Below are positions 43,405 through 52,776 of a stretch of 64,000 nt of DNA, piece by piece; positions within the stretch are counted from its first letter, which is position 1, and every line of letters starts with the position of its first letter. A program made the translations under genes and the position numbers. The notes under the pieces were generated by a model. It made no database searches and was not told where the DNA came from. It worked only from the letters and a program-made list of their open reading frames with translations. This DNA comes from Schistocerca nitens (lineage: Eukaryota > Arthropoda > Insecta > Orthoptera > Acrididae): the NCBI RefSeq assembly GCF_023898315.1, contig NC_064625.1, forward strand, positions 101,108,269 to 101,172,268, written 5' to 3'.

Positions 43405-43870
43405 TTTGATTAAAGCACCTACGTCTGAGTTTCAGGCACGTTCCCCGATTTCATTCTATGCTTCAGTGCTAATCCAGTACTGTTGGAGATCCTCTGCAGT
43501 GCTGTTCGAATTCAGGGGGAGTACCAAGTTAGCTGAGGTGTGAATGGGAATGTGGATTGAGGAGGGAGGCGTGCTGAGGTAGTCTGTACAGTTGTGCAAA
43601 GCCACTCTGCCAGGGGTGGCGTAGTGTTTAGTGCATCTGCCTAGTGAGCAGGGGACACGGGTTCAAATCCTGGCCTTGGTTCAAATTTTCATATGTCTTT
43701 TCAGTTTGTATATGTCCTTCAGTCTTAAACATATTTTCAGATAAAAGGTAATAACTAACTTATCAAAAGACATTAAATATCCAATACAGTCAGGTCCATA
43801 TGATAATTCTTATGCTATTGTAGCCACACATCATCAAATAGAAAAATAATTATACAACACTTATTTACAA
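43405..43870 (+). repeat. Repeat with tRNA-like module (family SINE-4)
   Basis: The segment 43606-43680 reads as a tRNA-like head (GGGGTGGCGTAGTGTTTAGT, then GGGTTCAAATCCTGG as B-box). It is preceded by about 200 bp of repeat-like sequence (GCTGTTCGAATTCAGGGGGA, GTACCAAGTTAGCTGAGGTG). It is probably a SINE with an unusual upstream part. No target duplication was resolved. Confidence 0.5.
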
Positions 43871-43880
43871 TTATAACATT

Positions 43881-44566
43881 GAAACTTCCTGGCAGATTAA
43901 AACTGTGTGCCGGACCGAGATTCAAACTCGGGACCTTTGCCTTATTTGGGCAAGTGGTCTATTGACTGAACTACCCAAGCATGACTCACAACCCATCCTC
44001 ACAGCTTCAGTTCTGCCAGTGCCTCATCTCCTACCTTCCAAACTTCACAGAAGCTCTTCTGCAAACTTTGCAGAACTAGCACTCCTGGAAGAAAGGAAAT
44101 TGCAGAGACATGACTTAGCTAGAGCCTGGGGATGTTTTCATGATTAAATTTCCACTCTGCAGCAGAGTGTGTGCTGACATGTCGATAGAGCACTTGCCTA
44201 TGAAAGGCAAAGGTCCCAAGTTTGAGTCTCGGTCTGACATACAGTTTTAATCTGCTAGGAAGTTTCATATCAGTGCACACACGACTGCAGAGTAAAAATT
44301 TCATTATGGAAACATCCCCAAGGCTGTGGCTAAGCCATGTCTCTGCACTATCCTTTCTTCCAGGAGTGCTAGTTCTGCAAGTTTCACAGAAGTGCATCTG
44401 TGTAGTTTGGAAAGTAGGAGACGAGGTACTGGTGGAACTAAAACTGTGAGAACAGGTCATAAATTGTGCTTGGGTAGCTCAGTCGGTAGAGCACTTGCCC
44501 GCAAAGGCAAAGGTCCTGAGTTTGAGTCTCAGTCCAGCACACAGTTTTAATCTGCTAGGAAGTTTC
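43881..44566. repeat. Inverted repeat carrying three tRNA-like modules
   Basis: The left arm from 43881 (GAAACTTCCTGGCAGATTAA) and the right arm ending at 44566 are imperfect reverse complements of about 300 bp each. A minus-strand tRNA-like module lies at about 43905-43985. Plus-strand modules lie at about 44175-44245 and 44468-44545, each with a B-box like GTTTGAGTCTC and the same CACAGTTTTAATCTGC tail. The central module sits in the loop. It is a SINE-related palindromic unit known to me from locust sequence, not a set of tRNA genes: the acceptor stems do not pair well and no terminator T-run follows. Confidence 0.8.
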
Positions 44567-44789
44567 ATATCAGCACACACTCCACTGCATAGTGAAGATT
44601 TCATTCTGTAATGAACAAATTACAGCACTGAATTTCTACAGAAGTCAGATTTACTAATAGTCATATTATTTGATATTATTAATGACATATACACATCAGC
44701 TGGTTCTACTAAGAAATTTTGCTGTGGAGTAGGAGTTGGTCACCAATAAATCATTTACCCTCCTCTTAAACTGAATAATATGAGAGATC

Positions 44790-45070
44790 TTAAAATAAGA
44801 TTCTGCTGCGATTGTCATTGAAAGATTCATCTATTGCCCTCTTGACGGCCAAACATGATTTATTCAGCATCTCTGCATCTACATCCTTATATTTTGGATT
44901 ACACCTATTATGCAAAAATTGTGAGTTCTTTTGAAGATTCTTTACAGTGACCATGCAGCAAAGCCCCCCTACTCCATGTCATGGACAGTTCTACTGAGTA
45001 CATGTCTATCTAGTTTATGGTCAGATATAGAACTAATAACCTACACTAGAGCTAATAACTTACAGAATCC
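44790..45070 (-). mobile_element. LINE family A inter-domain fragment
   Basis: CAGCATCTCTGCATCTACAT, GGATTACACCTATTATGCAA, TCTTTACAGTGACCATGCAG and TTCTACTGAGTACATGTCTA align in order with 11840-12090 of the larger copy. No frame remains. Confidence 0.65.
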
Positions 45071-45109
45071 ATACTTATCATATAATGTATGTTTATATAT
45101 ACATAGGTG

Positions 45110-45690
45110 GGATAAAATTGTAAATTTTTCGAAATTTTCCCGAATTTCTCCACCCTTTAATGTGTTTTGGCGGCAACACAACCACCTAACCTTTATGCAC
45201 ATCGTTGTCTACCAACCCAAGTTCACCACAGGATCAACACAGCCCAGCTTTCGACTTTTTTCACACCAGATCTCCAGTTGCTTTCTAGTTCACCTTTATC
45301 TCTCCCCATATAATTTTTCCCGTGTGGAATGTTTCCCTCTATTATATTTATATATACATATGCATATATGATCCACATCTCATTCAAAAACCACTGATTT
45401 CAATCAAACTTGGTACACATATCACTTATTGTCTGGAAAGAATCACTTTGCATAAGAACCACCTACCTATCAAAGGGGATGGAAGTGAAAAAGAAGTGTA
45501 GCTCACAACACACAAAGAGCCAGACTATATTCATCCATAAATGAGAGCACTTAATGATTTAAAGCAAAGTTTACACATCATTTCAAACATTAAAAAAAAT
45601 TTCTTACTGGCAATCCCTGCAAAATTATGTATTGTTTACCATGTTCTTGCTCTTTATGCACTAAAACTGCTGCAATAAGCACATCATTTT
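45110..45690. repeat. Mixed dispersed-repeat sequence
   Basis: The piece 45110-45350 ends in a TTTTTCCCGTGTGGAATGTT phrase also present twice in the loop of the inverted repeat at 34173-34940. The piece 45385-45480 (TTTCAATCAAACTTGGTACA, CTTATTGTCTGGAAAGAA) recurs at 48505-48555. No genes were seen. Confidence 0.55.
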
Positions 45691-45692
45691 AA

Positions 45693-46337
45693 TTTATTAC
45701 TTCTTTATTTCTGACAGCCTTCACAACACATTTTTGCAGACAGCATTCACATATACCACTGAATATACCAGCAAAATTATATCATTGTATGACACATAAT
45801 TTAGGAGATGTGACATCATAAGTAGTAAGATGTGTGAAAAATTGTCACATAATGCATTACATGTAAATTTATTACTTCTTTCTATGAATGCTATTCGTAA
45901 CACATTTCGCAGACAGTATCCACATATGCTACTGATTGTACCTACATAAATGTAGCATTGTACGACAAAAAAAATGGTTCAAATGGCTCTGAGCACTATG
46001 GGACTCAACTGCTGTGGTCATAAGTCCCCTAGAACTTAGAACTACTTAAACCTAACTAACCTAAGGACATCACACACATCCATGCCCGAGGCAGGATTTG
46101 AACCTGCGACCGTAGCGGTCGTGCGGTTCCAGACTGTAGCGCCTTTAACCGCTCGGCCACTCCGGCCGGCAATTGTACAACAGACAGTTCAGAAGATATG
46201 AAATCAAATAGTGAGATTCACGAAAAATTGCTGCATCTTGGATAATGTTTTAGTTTTTTACTTCTTTACTACTAATTCTCTTTGCAACAAATTTCATGGA
46301 CGGTATCCACATATGCTACTGAATGTACCTACAAAAA
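45693..46337. repeat. Tandem repeat of about 175 bp, three units, two interrupted
   Basis: Units start at 45693, 45868 and 46254 with TTTATTACTTCTTT-like sequence. They share ACATTT.GCAGACAG and the phrase CCACATATGCTACTGA.TGTACC. The first unit is 175 bp. The second is 386 bp because it contains SINE-1 (45968-46171) plus its duplication, 171 bp without it. The third is cut at 46338 by a transposon relic starting at a TA. Confidence 0.8.
45968..46171 (-). repeat. tRNA-derived SINE (family SINE-1), reverse orientation
   Basis: The minus-strand head GCCGGCCGGAGTGGCCGAGC has B-box GGTTCAAATCC. The 11-bp duplication ATTGTACGACA / ATTGTACAACA (45957-45967, 46172-46182) has one mismatch. A poly-A-like end follows CAGAGCCATTTGAACCATTT. 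This copy is close to the consensus I remember. Confidence 0.95.
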
Positions 46338-46339
46338 TA

Positions 46340-47390
46340 CAGGGTGTCCCAATCAAAAGAGGCCCCACAGACTTGTGTAGTAATTCCACTGAGTAATTTG
46401 TAATGCTTGATGTGGCAACACTGCACCCTGCAACATAGTTTGAAGCAACAGTGTGTTTCCATGCATCACTCTGGCAGGAGCTCAGAATTTAGTGTTTAGT
46501 GACAATTTATCGCTATTGTGTTGAAGAGTGCACGTTTCTTGTGAAACAATAATGGATTACTGGTTTCAATAAGACGTGTCAGTGGATGTTTGTTGAACGG
46601 TTTGGAGACGAACATATACTGTCGAAATACTGCAGCCAAAAGTTAGTGAACAAGATGGAGAGCAGTGGAACAGTGCTGAATCTTCATAACGGGGGACAGC
46701 TGCCATTATTGGAAGAAAAAATGACTGGTATGAAACAATGATTGTTGATGTCTCTTGCAAAGTCTGTTGGATGTTTATCTCAGGAACATGGAATGTCACT
46801 AAGCAAATGCTACAGAGCTGCAAAGAAAGCCAGTATGTATCCATACAGGTTTACAGTTGTTCAGGAACTGAATGTCAATGACAAAGAATAAAACATCATA
46901 TTTTGCTGCTGCTGTCAGCAATTTATTGCTCAGAGGAAGAAATATTGCAGTATACAAGGTTCAGTGATGAGGCATGGCTCCACCTCTCTGGCTATGTAAA
47001 CTCTCAGAGTACACATTTCTGATGTAATGAAAATCGACATGCACTGGTTGAGCAACCTCTGCATTCACAAAAGACTGGCAATATCAAAACATTGCGTCAT
47101 CAGTCCAATTTTTTTTAGTCTACTGTGACAAGTGCAGTTTACGTCAAAATGTTTTGGGAATTTGTGAACCAGTTGGCTGATGAAGACCTTACCCTCGGCT
47201 AGTACCAACAGGATTGCATCACATGCCACACATCTCGAGTGATCGTGGCTGAGGTCGAATCATTTTTCCCCAACAGAGTGATTTCGAAAGCACTGTGGCC
47301 TCAGAGGTGACCTGATTTAACACCATCTGACATTTTCATCTAGGGTGGCCTAAAATGCAAGGTCTACAGAAACAAACCACACAGCTTGGA
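46340..47390 (+). mobile_element. Decayed DD41D-type Tc1/mariner element
   Basis: It starts CAGGGTGTCCCAATCAAAAG after TA at 46338-46339. Nucleotides at 46960-47060 encode FSDEAWLHLSGYVNSQ followed by a CNENRHALVEQPLHS block. These correspond to FSDEAHFHLAGTVNSQ and HNPQELHQRPLHS in the element at 32259. The GYQQDC-like second catalytic block lies near 47200. Many stops and frameshifts. The right end was not found. Confidence 0.65.
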
Positions 47391-47394
47391 AGAC

Positions 47395-48480
47395 TTATGA
47401 TGCAGGATGCCTATAGTGATGCCTACTTAAGCCATAGTCAGTGATACGAATGGTACCCGTGGCTTAAAAATGGTTGGACAGAAGTTAAAGATGGCCCTTG
47501 TTCAGGATGCCCTTTGACATCTACTGACGAAGCTCATGTCAGGAACAGCAGTGGAATTGTGTGTGCCAGTTGAAGATTGACTGTCAGGGGTTGCAGAAGA
47601 ATGTAATATTTCAATTGGATCATGTCACAAAATATTGACACGGCATCTTGGAATGTGTCATGTTACCACCAAGTTTGTCCCACGACTCGTAAGCCAAGAC
47701 CAGAAAGATTTTTGCCTTGAAATCTGTGAAGAGCTTATGGATCGCACAATTGAGAATGAGATGTTCCTTAAGAGAATCATAACTGGTGATTCAGACATGG
47801 GTCTACGGTTATGATGTTAACACCAAGGTTGAATCTTCACAATGAGTCAGGAAAGGTTCTCCGAGGTGAAAGAAAGCTCATCAGTTCAGGTTAAATGTCA
47901 AAGCCATGATGATAGTTTTATTTGAGTTTGAAGGATTAGTTCATCATGAATTCATGCCACAGGAACAATTAGTTAGTCAATGGTACTTTCAGGACATGTT
48001 GTGACACCTGCAAAAAAATGTGAGAAGGAAACAACATGAAATGTAGTGAGACCATTTGCAGCTCTTGCATCACGATAATGTGCTGACACATGTATCCCTG
48101 TTGGTATGTGACTGTTGCACAAAAATGAAATCTCTGTGCTGCCTCATCCTGCTTACTCTCCAGACCTGGTCACTGCAGACTTTTTTGTATTTACATAGCT
48201 GAAAACCACACTGAAAGGGTGAAGATTTGCAATGACAGATGAGATAAAAGAAAATTTACAGATGACGCTTTGTGTGATCTGGCGAGAGGCATACTGAGAC
48301 TGCTTTTGGATGTGGAAATGCTGTTGGGAGAGATGTATCAACTGTGGAGCAGAGTATTTAGAAGGAGATTGTGTAGAAAAAGTAAAAGGTAAGCGTAGAA
48401 AAATTGTGTGGACAAAGATCGGGAATTTTTTGAACAGATCTTGTATATGTGACACGTGTATGCAGGCAAGGTCCTGAATA
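47395..48480 (+). mobile_element. Decayed mariner element
   Basis: The plus strand reads AEECNISIGSCHKILTRHLG, then VPRLVSQDQKDFCLEICEEL and IITGDSDMGLRL, the last being a frame-shifted ITGDETWVYGY block (first Asp). Later stretches encode a FEFEGLVHHEFMPQ-like block, a HHDNVLTH second-Asp block near 48070 and a PHPAYSPDL-like third block near 48150. Multiple lesions. Boundaries are approximate. Confidence 0.65.
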
Positions 48481-48504
48481 AAAGGTTCCTCCTAAACTGC
48501 TGGA

Positions 48505-48555
48505 CTGGTATCAATCAAATTTGGTACACATATTACTTACTATCTGGAAAGAAAT
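48505..48555 (+). repeat. Short dispersed repeat shared with 45385-45440
   Basis: ATCAATCAAATTTGGTACAC, then CTTACTATCTGGAAAGAAA, matches the earlier copy with a few differences. In both places G-rich or simple sequence follows. Confidence 0.55.
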
Positions 48556-48589
48556 GCTGTGGGGTTAAGAATCAGCAGCTTTCTATTGG

Positions 48590-48970
48590 GGTGGGGGTGA
48601 TAAGGTGGAGAGAAAAGAGGGGAAGAGGAGATGGACAAACAGAGAGGGGGGAGATGGACACAGATAGGGGGAGGATGGACCGAGAAAGGCAGGTGGAGAG
48701 GAGAGGTGAGTGGAGGAGATGGAAAAAGTAGGGAAAGAGGAGGAGATAAAGAGGAACAGGCGGAGGAAGAGATGTGCGGGGAGAGGGGCAGGAGGAAATG
48801 GACAGTGAGTGGTGGGTGGAGGAGATTCACAGACTGGGGGTTGGGAGGGGGGGGGTCTAGCAGATGGGCTTAGAGGGGAGGGGCAGATGGGCAGGAGGAG
48901 GGGGAGGTGGAGGGGGAGGGGGGAGGGGGAGGAGAAGACGGGGCTAAGAGAGGGGGAAGCAGGAGATGAA
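48590..48970. repeat. Polypurine (GGA/GAG-rich) tract
   Basis: About 380 bp of nearly pure purine on the plus strand, with G runs at 48846-48854 and 48900-48935. The long minus-strand Pro/Ser-rich frames (48540-48830, 48583-49155) simply translate this tract. Confidence 0.92.
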
Positions 48971-48974
48971 CTAA

Positions 48975-50600
48975 TAGAAGAGTGGAATAAGTGCATACCC
49001 AGGCAGTATTCGGTACTCAGATAGTTGTTGATAAAATTTAAATAATCATAGCGGAACTTGGAATAATAACTAGTATGTGACAATGCAGCAACTTGAAGCA
49101 TTTTATTAGTAGTCAAGAAAACTAGTAAAGTAAAACTTGCTGTCACATAAAACAAGAATAGGTTCTGGAAAATTTGGAATTTCAGTTTGGAAAGTCAGGA
49201 AAATATTTTCATGAAAAAAGTTGCCACACTGACAAGAGAGAAAAATTTTGCCCAAAATACACTTACAATCTATTATTAAGTTCATTTCTGTCATTTTCTT
49301 CAGACAGTATGTGCAACAATTAGAAACAGCTTGTAAACAATTGCATTGTAATTACTTTTCAGCACCAGGCATATGTTGCCATTCCTGTAAATTTGGTGAA
49401 ATGCATTGTATCATGTTATTTACATGCATGCTTCAATTTGCATTATTAGCACTTATTGTCTAAAGTGTTGACCACACCACATGACCACAGACTCACAGGG
49501 AGGTTCAGATTAATTGCAGGGATGTTATGGTACATGGAAATAATATAATGTACCATCTTCTCTAACTGTAACAATAACTTTGATGCTCAAGAAAGGAAAT
49601 GTAAAATTGCACTGCAAAGTGCATTTTAATCACAGTATTTGCAACATATCTTTGGCACCACATTCACTGGAGGATGTATAATAGCAATTCTTTCCATTTC
49701 CAGGAGATGTCAGTAAAGACAAACAAAGAACAATATACTCTTCTTAGCCTTTATCAGTGATTGTGCAGAAGTTATAATTTTTATAAAATCAGACAATTTA
49801 TAGATTATTGACGATGCTTATTTCACATTGTCTCATCCACCACTGAGGCATCCTACAGTTCCTGAAATGCAGACATCAGAACCCTTTGCCACATGTCATT
49901 ATATAAAGTTTTAAAAATCAAATCAGGATAAAGTCTAAACTTTCGTGGTTGGGAATGTCACACTTATTAAAATATTATCTACTGTTGTTCGTTGTTGAAT
50001 GACTTTCTTGGAGAAACTTGATGTTTTGGTTCCATCTGCAGAGGACATCTTCAGGGGTTTTTTAGATTAGTAGAAGGTCCAGTGCACACCCTGGCCCACT
50101 ACTGACTGAAATAAAACTGACTGAAAACATGATACATGATGCTTCTGTGTCGGAGCATTCAAAAAGAAATTTTAGTTTAGTTAGAAGGCAGTCAGGGTGT
50201 GAAATGGACCTTCATTCGAGCTACAACCCCATAGAAAATGGCCTCACATGTGGGTTCGAATCATTGGATTCCCCTGAGAAGTTCATTTGGTAGCAGCACA
50301 ATAACCCAGAACATTTTAATAATTTTGAATCGAGTCATTACATTACACTATTACAAAATCAGTTACAATTGAATTTAATACACTACAGTAATTTGATGCA
50401 GTTCTTCAGATAGCAAATTTTTGCTTAGTTCTGGATATCTTACATACATTTTTCTACTGATATAGGACTCCAACAGTTACTCACATTCAAAATGTTTTGT
50501 CTCTGTGCAAATTTATTTTGCAAAATGTTGCCAGTTTTTTAATAAAAGATACAGAATTAATGTCTTTAAACAATGGTCTATATATTATTAGTGTAGTATT
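48975..50600. other. Unclassified sequence with one possible dispersed repeat
   Basis: A stretch at about 49985-50110 (TTGGTTCCATCTGCAGAGGA, CATCTTCAGGGG, GTGCACACCCTGGCCCACTA) looks like a repeat I recall near Penelope-like sequences. A weaker relative is at 57880-57940. Otherwise nothing was recognised. Confidence 0.35.
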
Positions 50601-50612
50601 GTTGGCCCTATA

Positions 50613-52090
50613 CACTCATGCTCATAAATTAAGGAGAATGCTGATACATCGTGAAACAATGCTCTGGTGGGCAGTTTGTGGGTTTAAATCACCTCGGGCT
50701 ATGACCGTGTGGTGCATTTGACCTGCGGTCGTCGCACGGTGGTACTGGCAGCAGTCCACATATGCAGAGGTGTGTTGGTGCACGTCAGAGTATGCTGCAG
50801 TGAGTAAGTGTGCAGACATTTTCAGACATGCTAATGGTGACTGTGTGTTGAAAATGGCTCAAAGAACACATATTGATGGCGTTATGAGGGGTAGAATACT
50901 AGGGCGACTGGAGGCTGGTCAAACACAGAAGGTCGTAGCACGGGCGCTCCGTGTGTCACAAAGTGTGATCTCAAGATTATGGCTACGATTCCAGCAGACA
51001 GGAAACGTGTCCAGGCGCTACAGTACGGGACGTCCACAGTGTACAACACCACAAGAAGACCGATATCTCACCATCAGTGCCCGCAGACGGCCATGGAGTA
51101 CTGCAGGTAGCATTGCTCGGGAACTTACCGCAGTCACTGGAACAGTTGTCTCCAGATACACAGTCTACAGACAACTGAACAGACATGGTTTATTCTCCTG
51201 GAGATTGCAAGATGCATTCCACTGACCGCTGGTCACAGGAGAGTCCATAATGCCTGGTGTCAAGAACACAGTACATGGTCTTTGGAACAGTGGTCCCAGA
51301 TTAGGTTCATGGATAAGTCCAGGTATAGCCCGAACAGTGATTCTCGCTGGGTTTCAATCTGACGTGAACCAGGAACCAGATACCTACCCCTTAATGTCCT
51401 TCAAAGGGAACTGAATGGAGGTCAAGGTTTGATGGTGTTGGCTGGGATTATGTTTGGTGCACGTACCCCCCTGCATGTCTTTGACAGAGGAACTGTAACA
51501 GATCAGGTGTATCGGGGCATCGTTTTGCACCAGTATGTCCGCCTTTTCAGGGGTGCAGTGGGTCCCACCTTCCTCCTGATGTATGATAACGCAAGGCCCC
51601 ACTGAGCTGCCATCGTGGGGGAGTACCTTGAAACAGAAGATATCAGGCGAATGTAGTGGCCTGCCTGTTCTCCAGACCTAAACCCCATCGAGCACATCTG
51701 GGATGCTCTTGGTCAACGTATCACTGCACGTCTTCAAACCCCTATAACACTTCAGGAGCTCCGACAGACATTGGTGCAAGAAAGGGAGGCTATACACCAG
51801 CAGTTGCTCGACCACCTGATCCAGTGTATGCCAATCCATTGTTCGGCCTGTGTACGTGTGCATGGTGATCATATCCCATATTGAAGTCGGGGTACACGTG
51901 CAGGAAACAGTGGCGTTTTGTAGCACATGTGTTTCAGGACAGTTTTCTCAACTTATCACCAATACCATGGACATACAGACCTGTGTTGTGTGTGTTCCCT
52001 ATGTGCCTCTGCTATAAGCGCCAGTTTTGTGTAGGGCCATGTTGTGTGGCACGACATTCTGCAATTATCCTTAATTTATGAGCATGTGTG
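50613..52090 (+). mobile_element. Tc1-like transposon (family Tc1-E)
   Basis: Inverted ends read CACTCATGCTCATAAATTAA on the left and, inverted, CACACATGCTCATAAATTAA, followed by GGA. TA is duplicated at 50611-50612 and 52091-52092 (a two-base shift is possible because the ends read TATA). Length about 1478 bp. Confidence 0.9.
50854..51884 (+). pseudogene. Tc1-like transposase, frame-shifted
   Basis: It starts MAQRTHIDGVMRGRILGRLE. The DNA-binding part is open to about 51225 (QKVVARALRVSQSVISRLWL, STGRPQCTTPQEDRYL, SRYTVYRQLNRHGLFSWRLQ). Then stops and shifts break the catalytic half. Nucleotides still encode a LMYDNARPH second-Asp block near 51580 and SPDLNPIEHIWDALGQRI near 51672-51725. 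The spacing in the DNA is compatible with DD34E. The length fits a 340-residue enzyme. Inactive. Confidence 0.88.
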
Positions 52091-52094
52091 TATA

Positions 52095-52400
52095 TCATGA
52101 GAAATGTTTTCAGTTCCTAAATCTGACTGATGCTCATTAATTGTCTGGTAATTACTATTTTTAGACATAATACTATTTCTTTTTTTAGCAAAATATGTCT
52201 CGAAAAAGCAATGTTTTTATTATGTGCACTCAAGTATTGCAGACTTCACAATACACTAGCATCGAAGGTTTTCTTACTCGCTATCACCTCAGTTACATAT
52301 GAAAACAAAGGCATCTGTAGCAATCTATGGGTATCCAGAAAGCAGCCTACAGAAATGAGAACTGTGTGAGTGGTATGCACTGATGGCAGCTGTTCTGGTG
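52095..52400. other. Putative intron end, unclassified
   Basis: AT-rich sequence leading to a pyrimidine-leaning acceptor at 52391-52410. No repeat was recognised. Confidence 0.45.
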
Positions 52401-52410
52401 TTGTCTTCAG

Positions 52411-52508
52411 GTGGCGACATGGGAGCCGTGGAGAGCAGCCAGCAGAGGAGGGGGCAGTTTGTGGAGGACCCCTGGTGGAACCCTCCCCCGCAGACCATGA
52501 GGCAACAG
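52411..52508 (+). CDS. Candidate first coding exon of an unidentified host gene
   Basis: Eight bases after a clean acceptor (TGTTGTCTTCAG) an ATG sits in a favourable context (GGCGACATGG). It opens 30 codons that end exactly at CAACAG before donor GTACGT, phase 0. The peptide begins MGAVESSQQRRGQ and ends EDPWWNPPPQTMRQQ. Gly at position 2 with Ser at 6 fits the N-myristoylation pattern, suggesting a membrane-tethered protein. GC content is far above that of the flanks, and GAG/CAG/GTG/CCC codons dominate as in a real exon. I do not recognise the protein. It could also be an internal coding exon, since no stop lies between the acceptor and the ATG. The remaining exons are outside the window. 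Tc1-like elements flank it within about 320 bp on the left and 270 bp on the right. Confidence 0.6.
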
Positions 52509-52514
52509 GTACGT

Positions 52515-52776
52515 CTGGTGCACGTAGTGATGTTTGCAGTGTTCTGCTTTTAACCCTAGCTATACCAATGCACTTTCCATAATATGTATTACCAGCAGCA
52601 GGAGACTTTAAAAAACCAAGTTAATTGTTGTTGATTTACATTAACAACGTATTTTAATGAGGTACTGATGTGTAAGTAGGGCCCAAAAACTGAAAATACC
52701 TTTTAGCACACTCTTAACAGTACCAACGTACTTTCAGTAACATGTACTAACGAGGGGGGGGGGGGGCAGTAATTTA
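52515..52776. other. Putative following intron, unclassified
   Basis: AT-rich sequence after the donor, with a poly-G run at 52754-52766. Nothing coding was seen. Confidence 0.45.

Noticed and set aside
43606-43680. Single tRNA gene
   Set aside because: Same reasoning: a tRNA-like SINE head with flanking repeat sequence.
43905-44545. tRNA genes
   Set aside because: Anticodon-stem and B-box-like signals exist, but the modules are embedded in a repeated palindromic unit, acceptor stems do not pair well, and SINE-type tails follow.
48540-49155. Long proline/serine-rich minus ORFs
   Set aside because: Direct translation of a polypurine/polypyrimidine tract.
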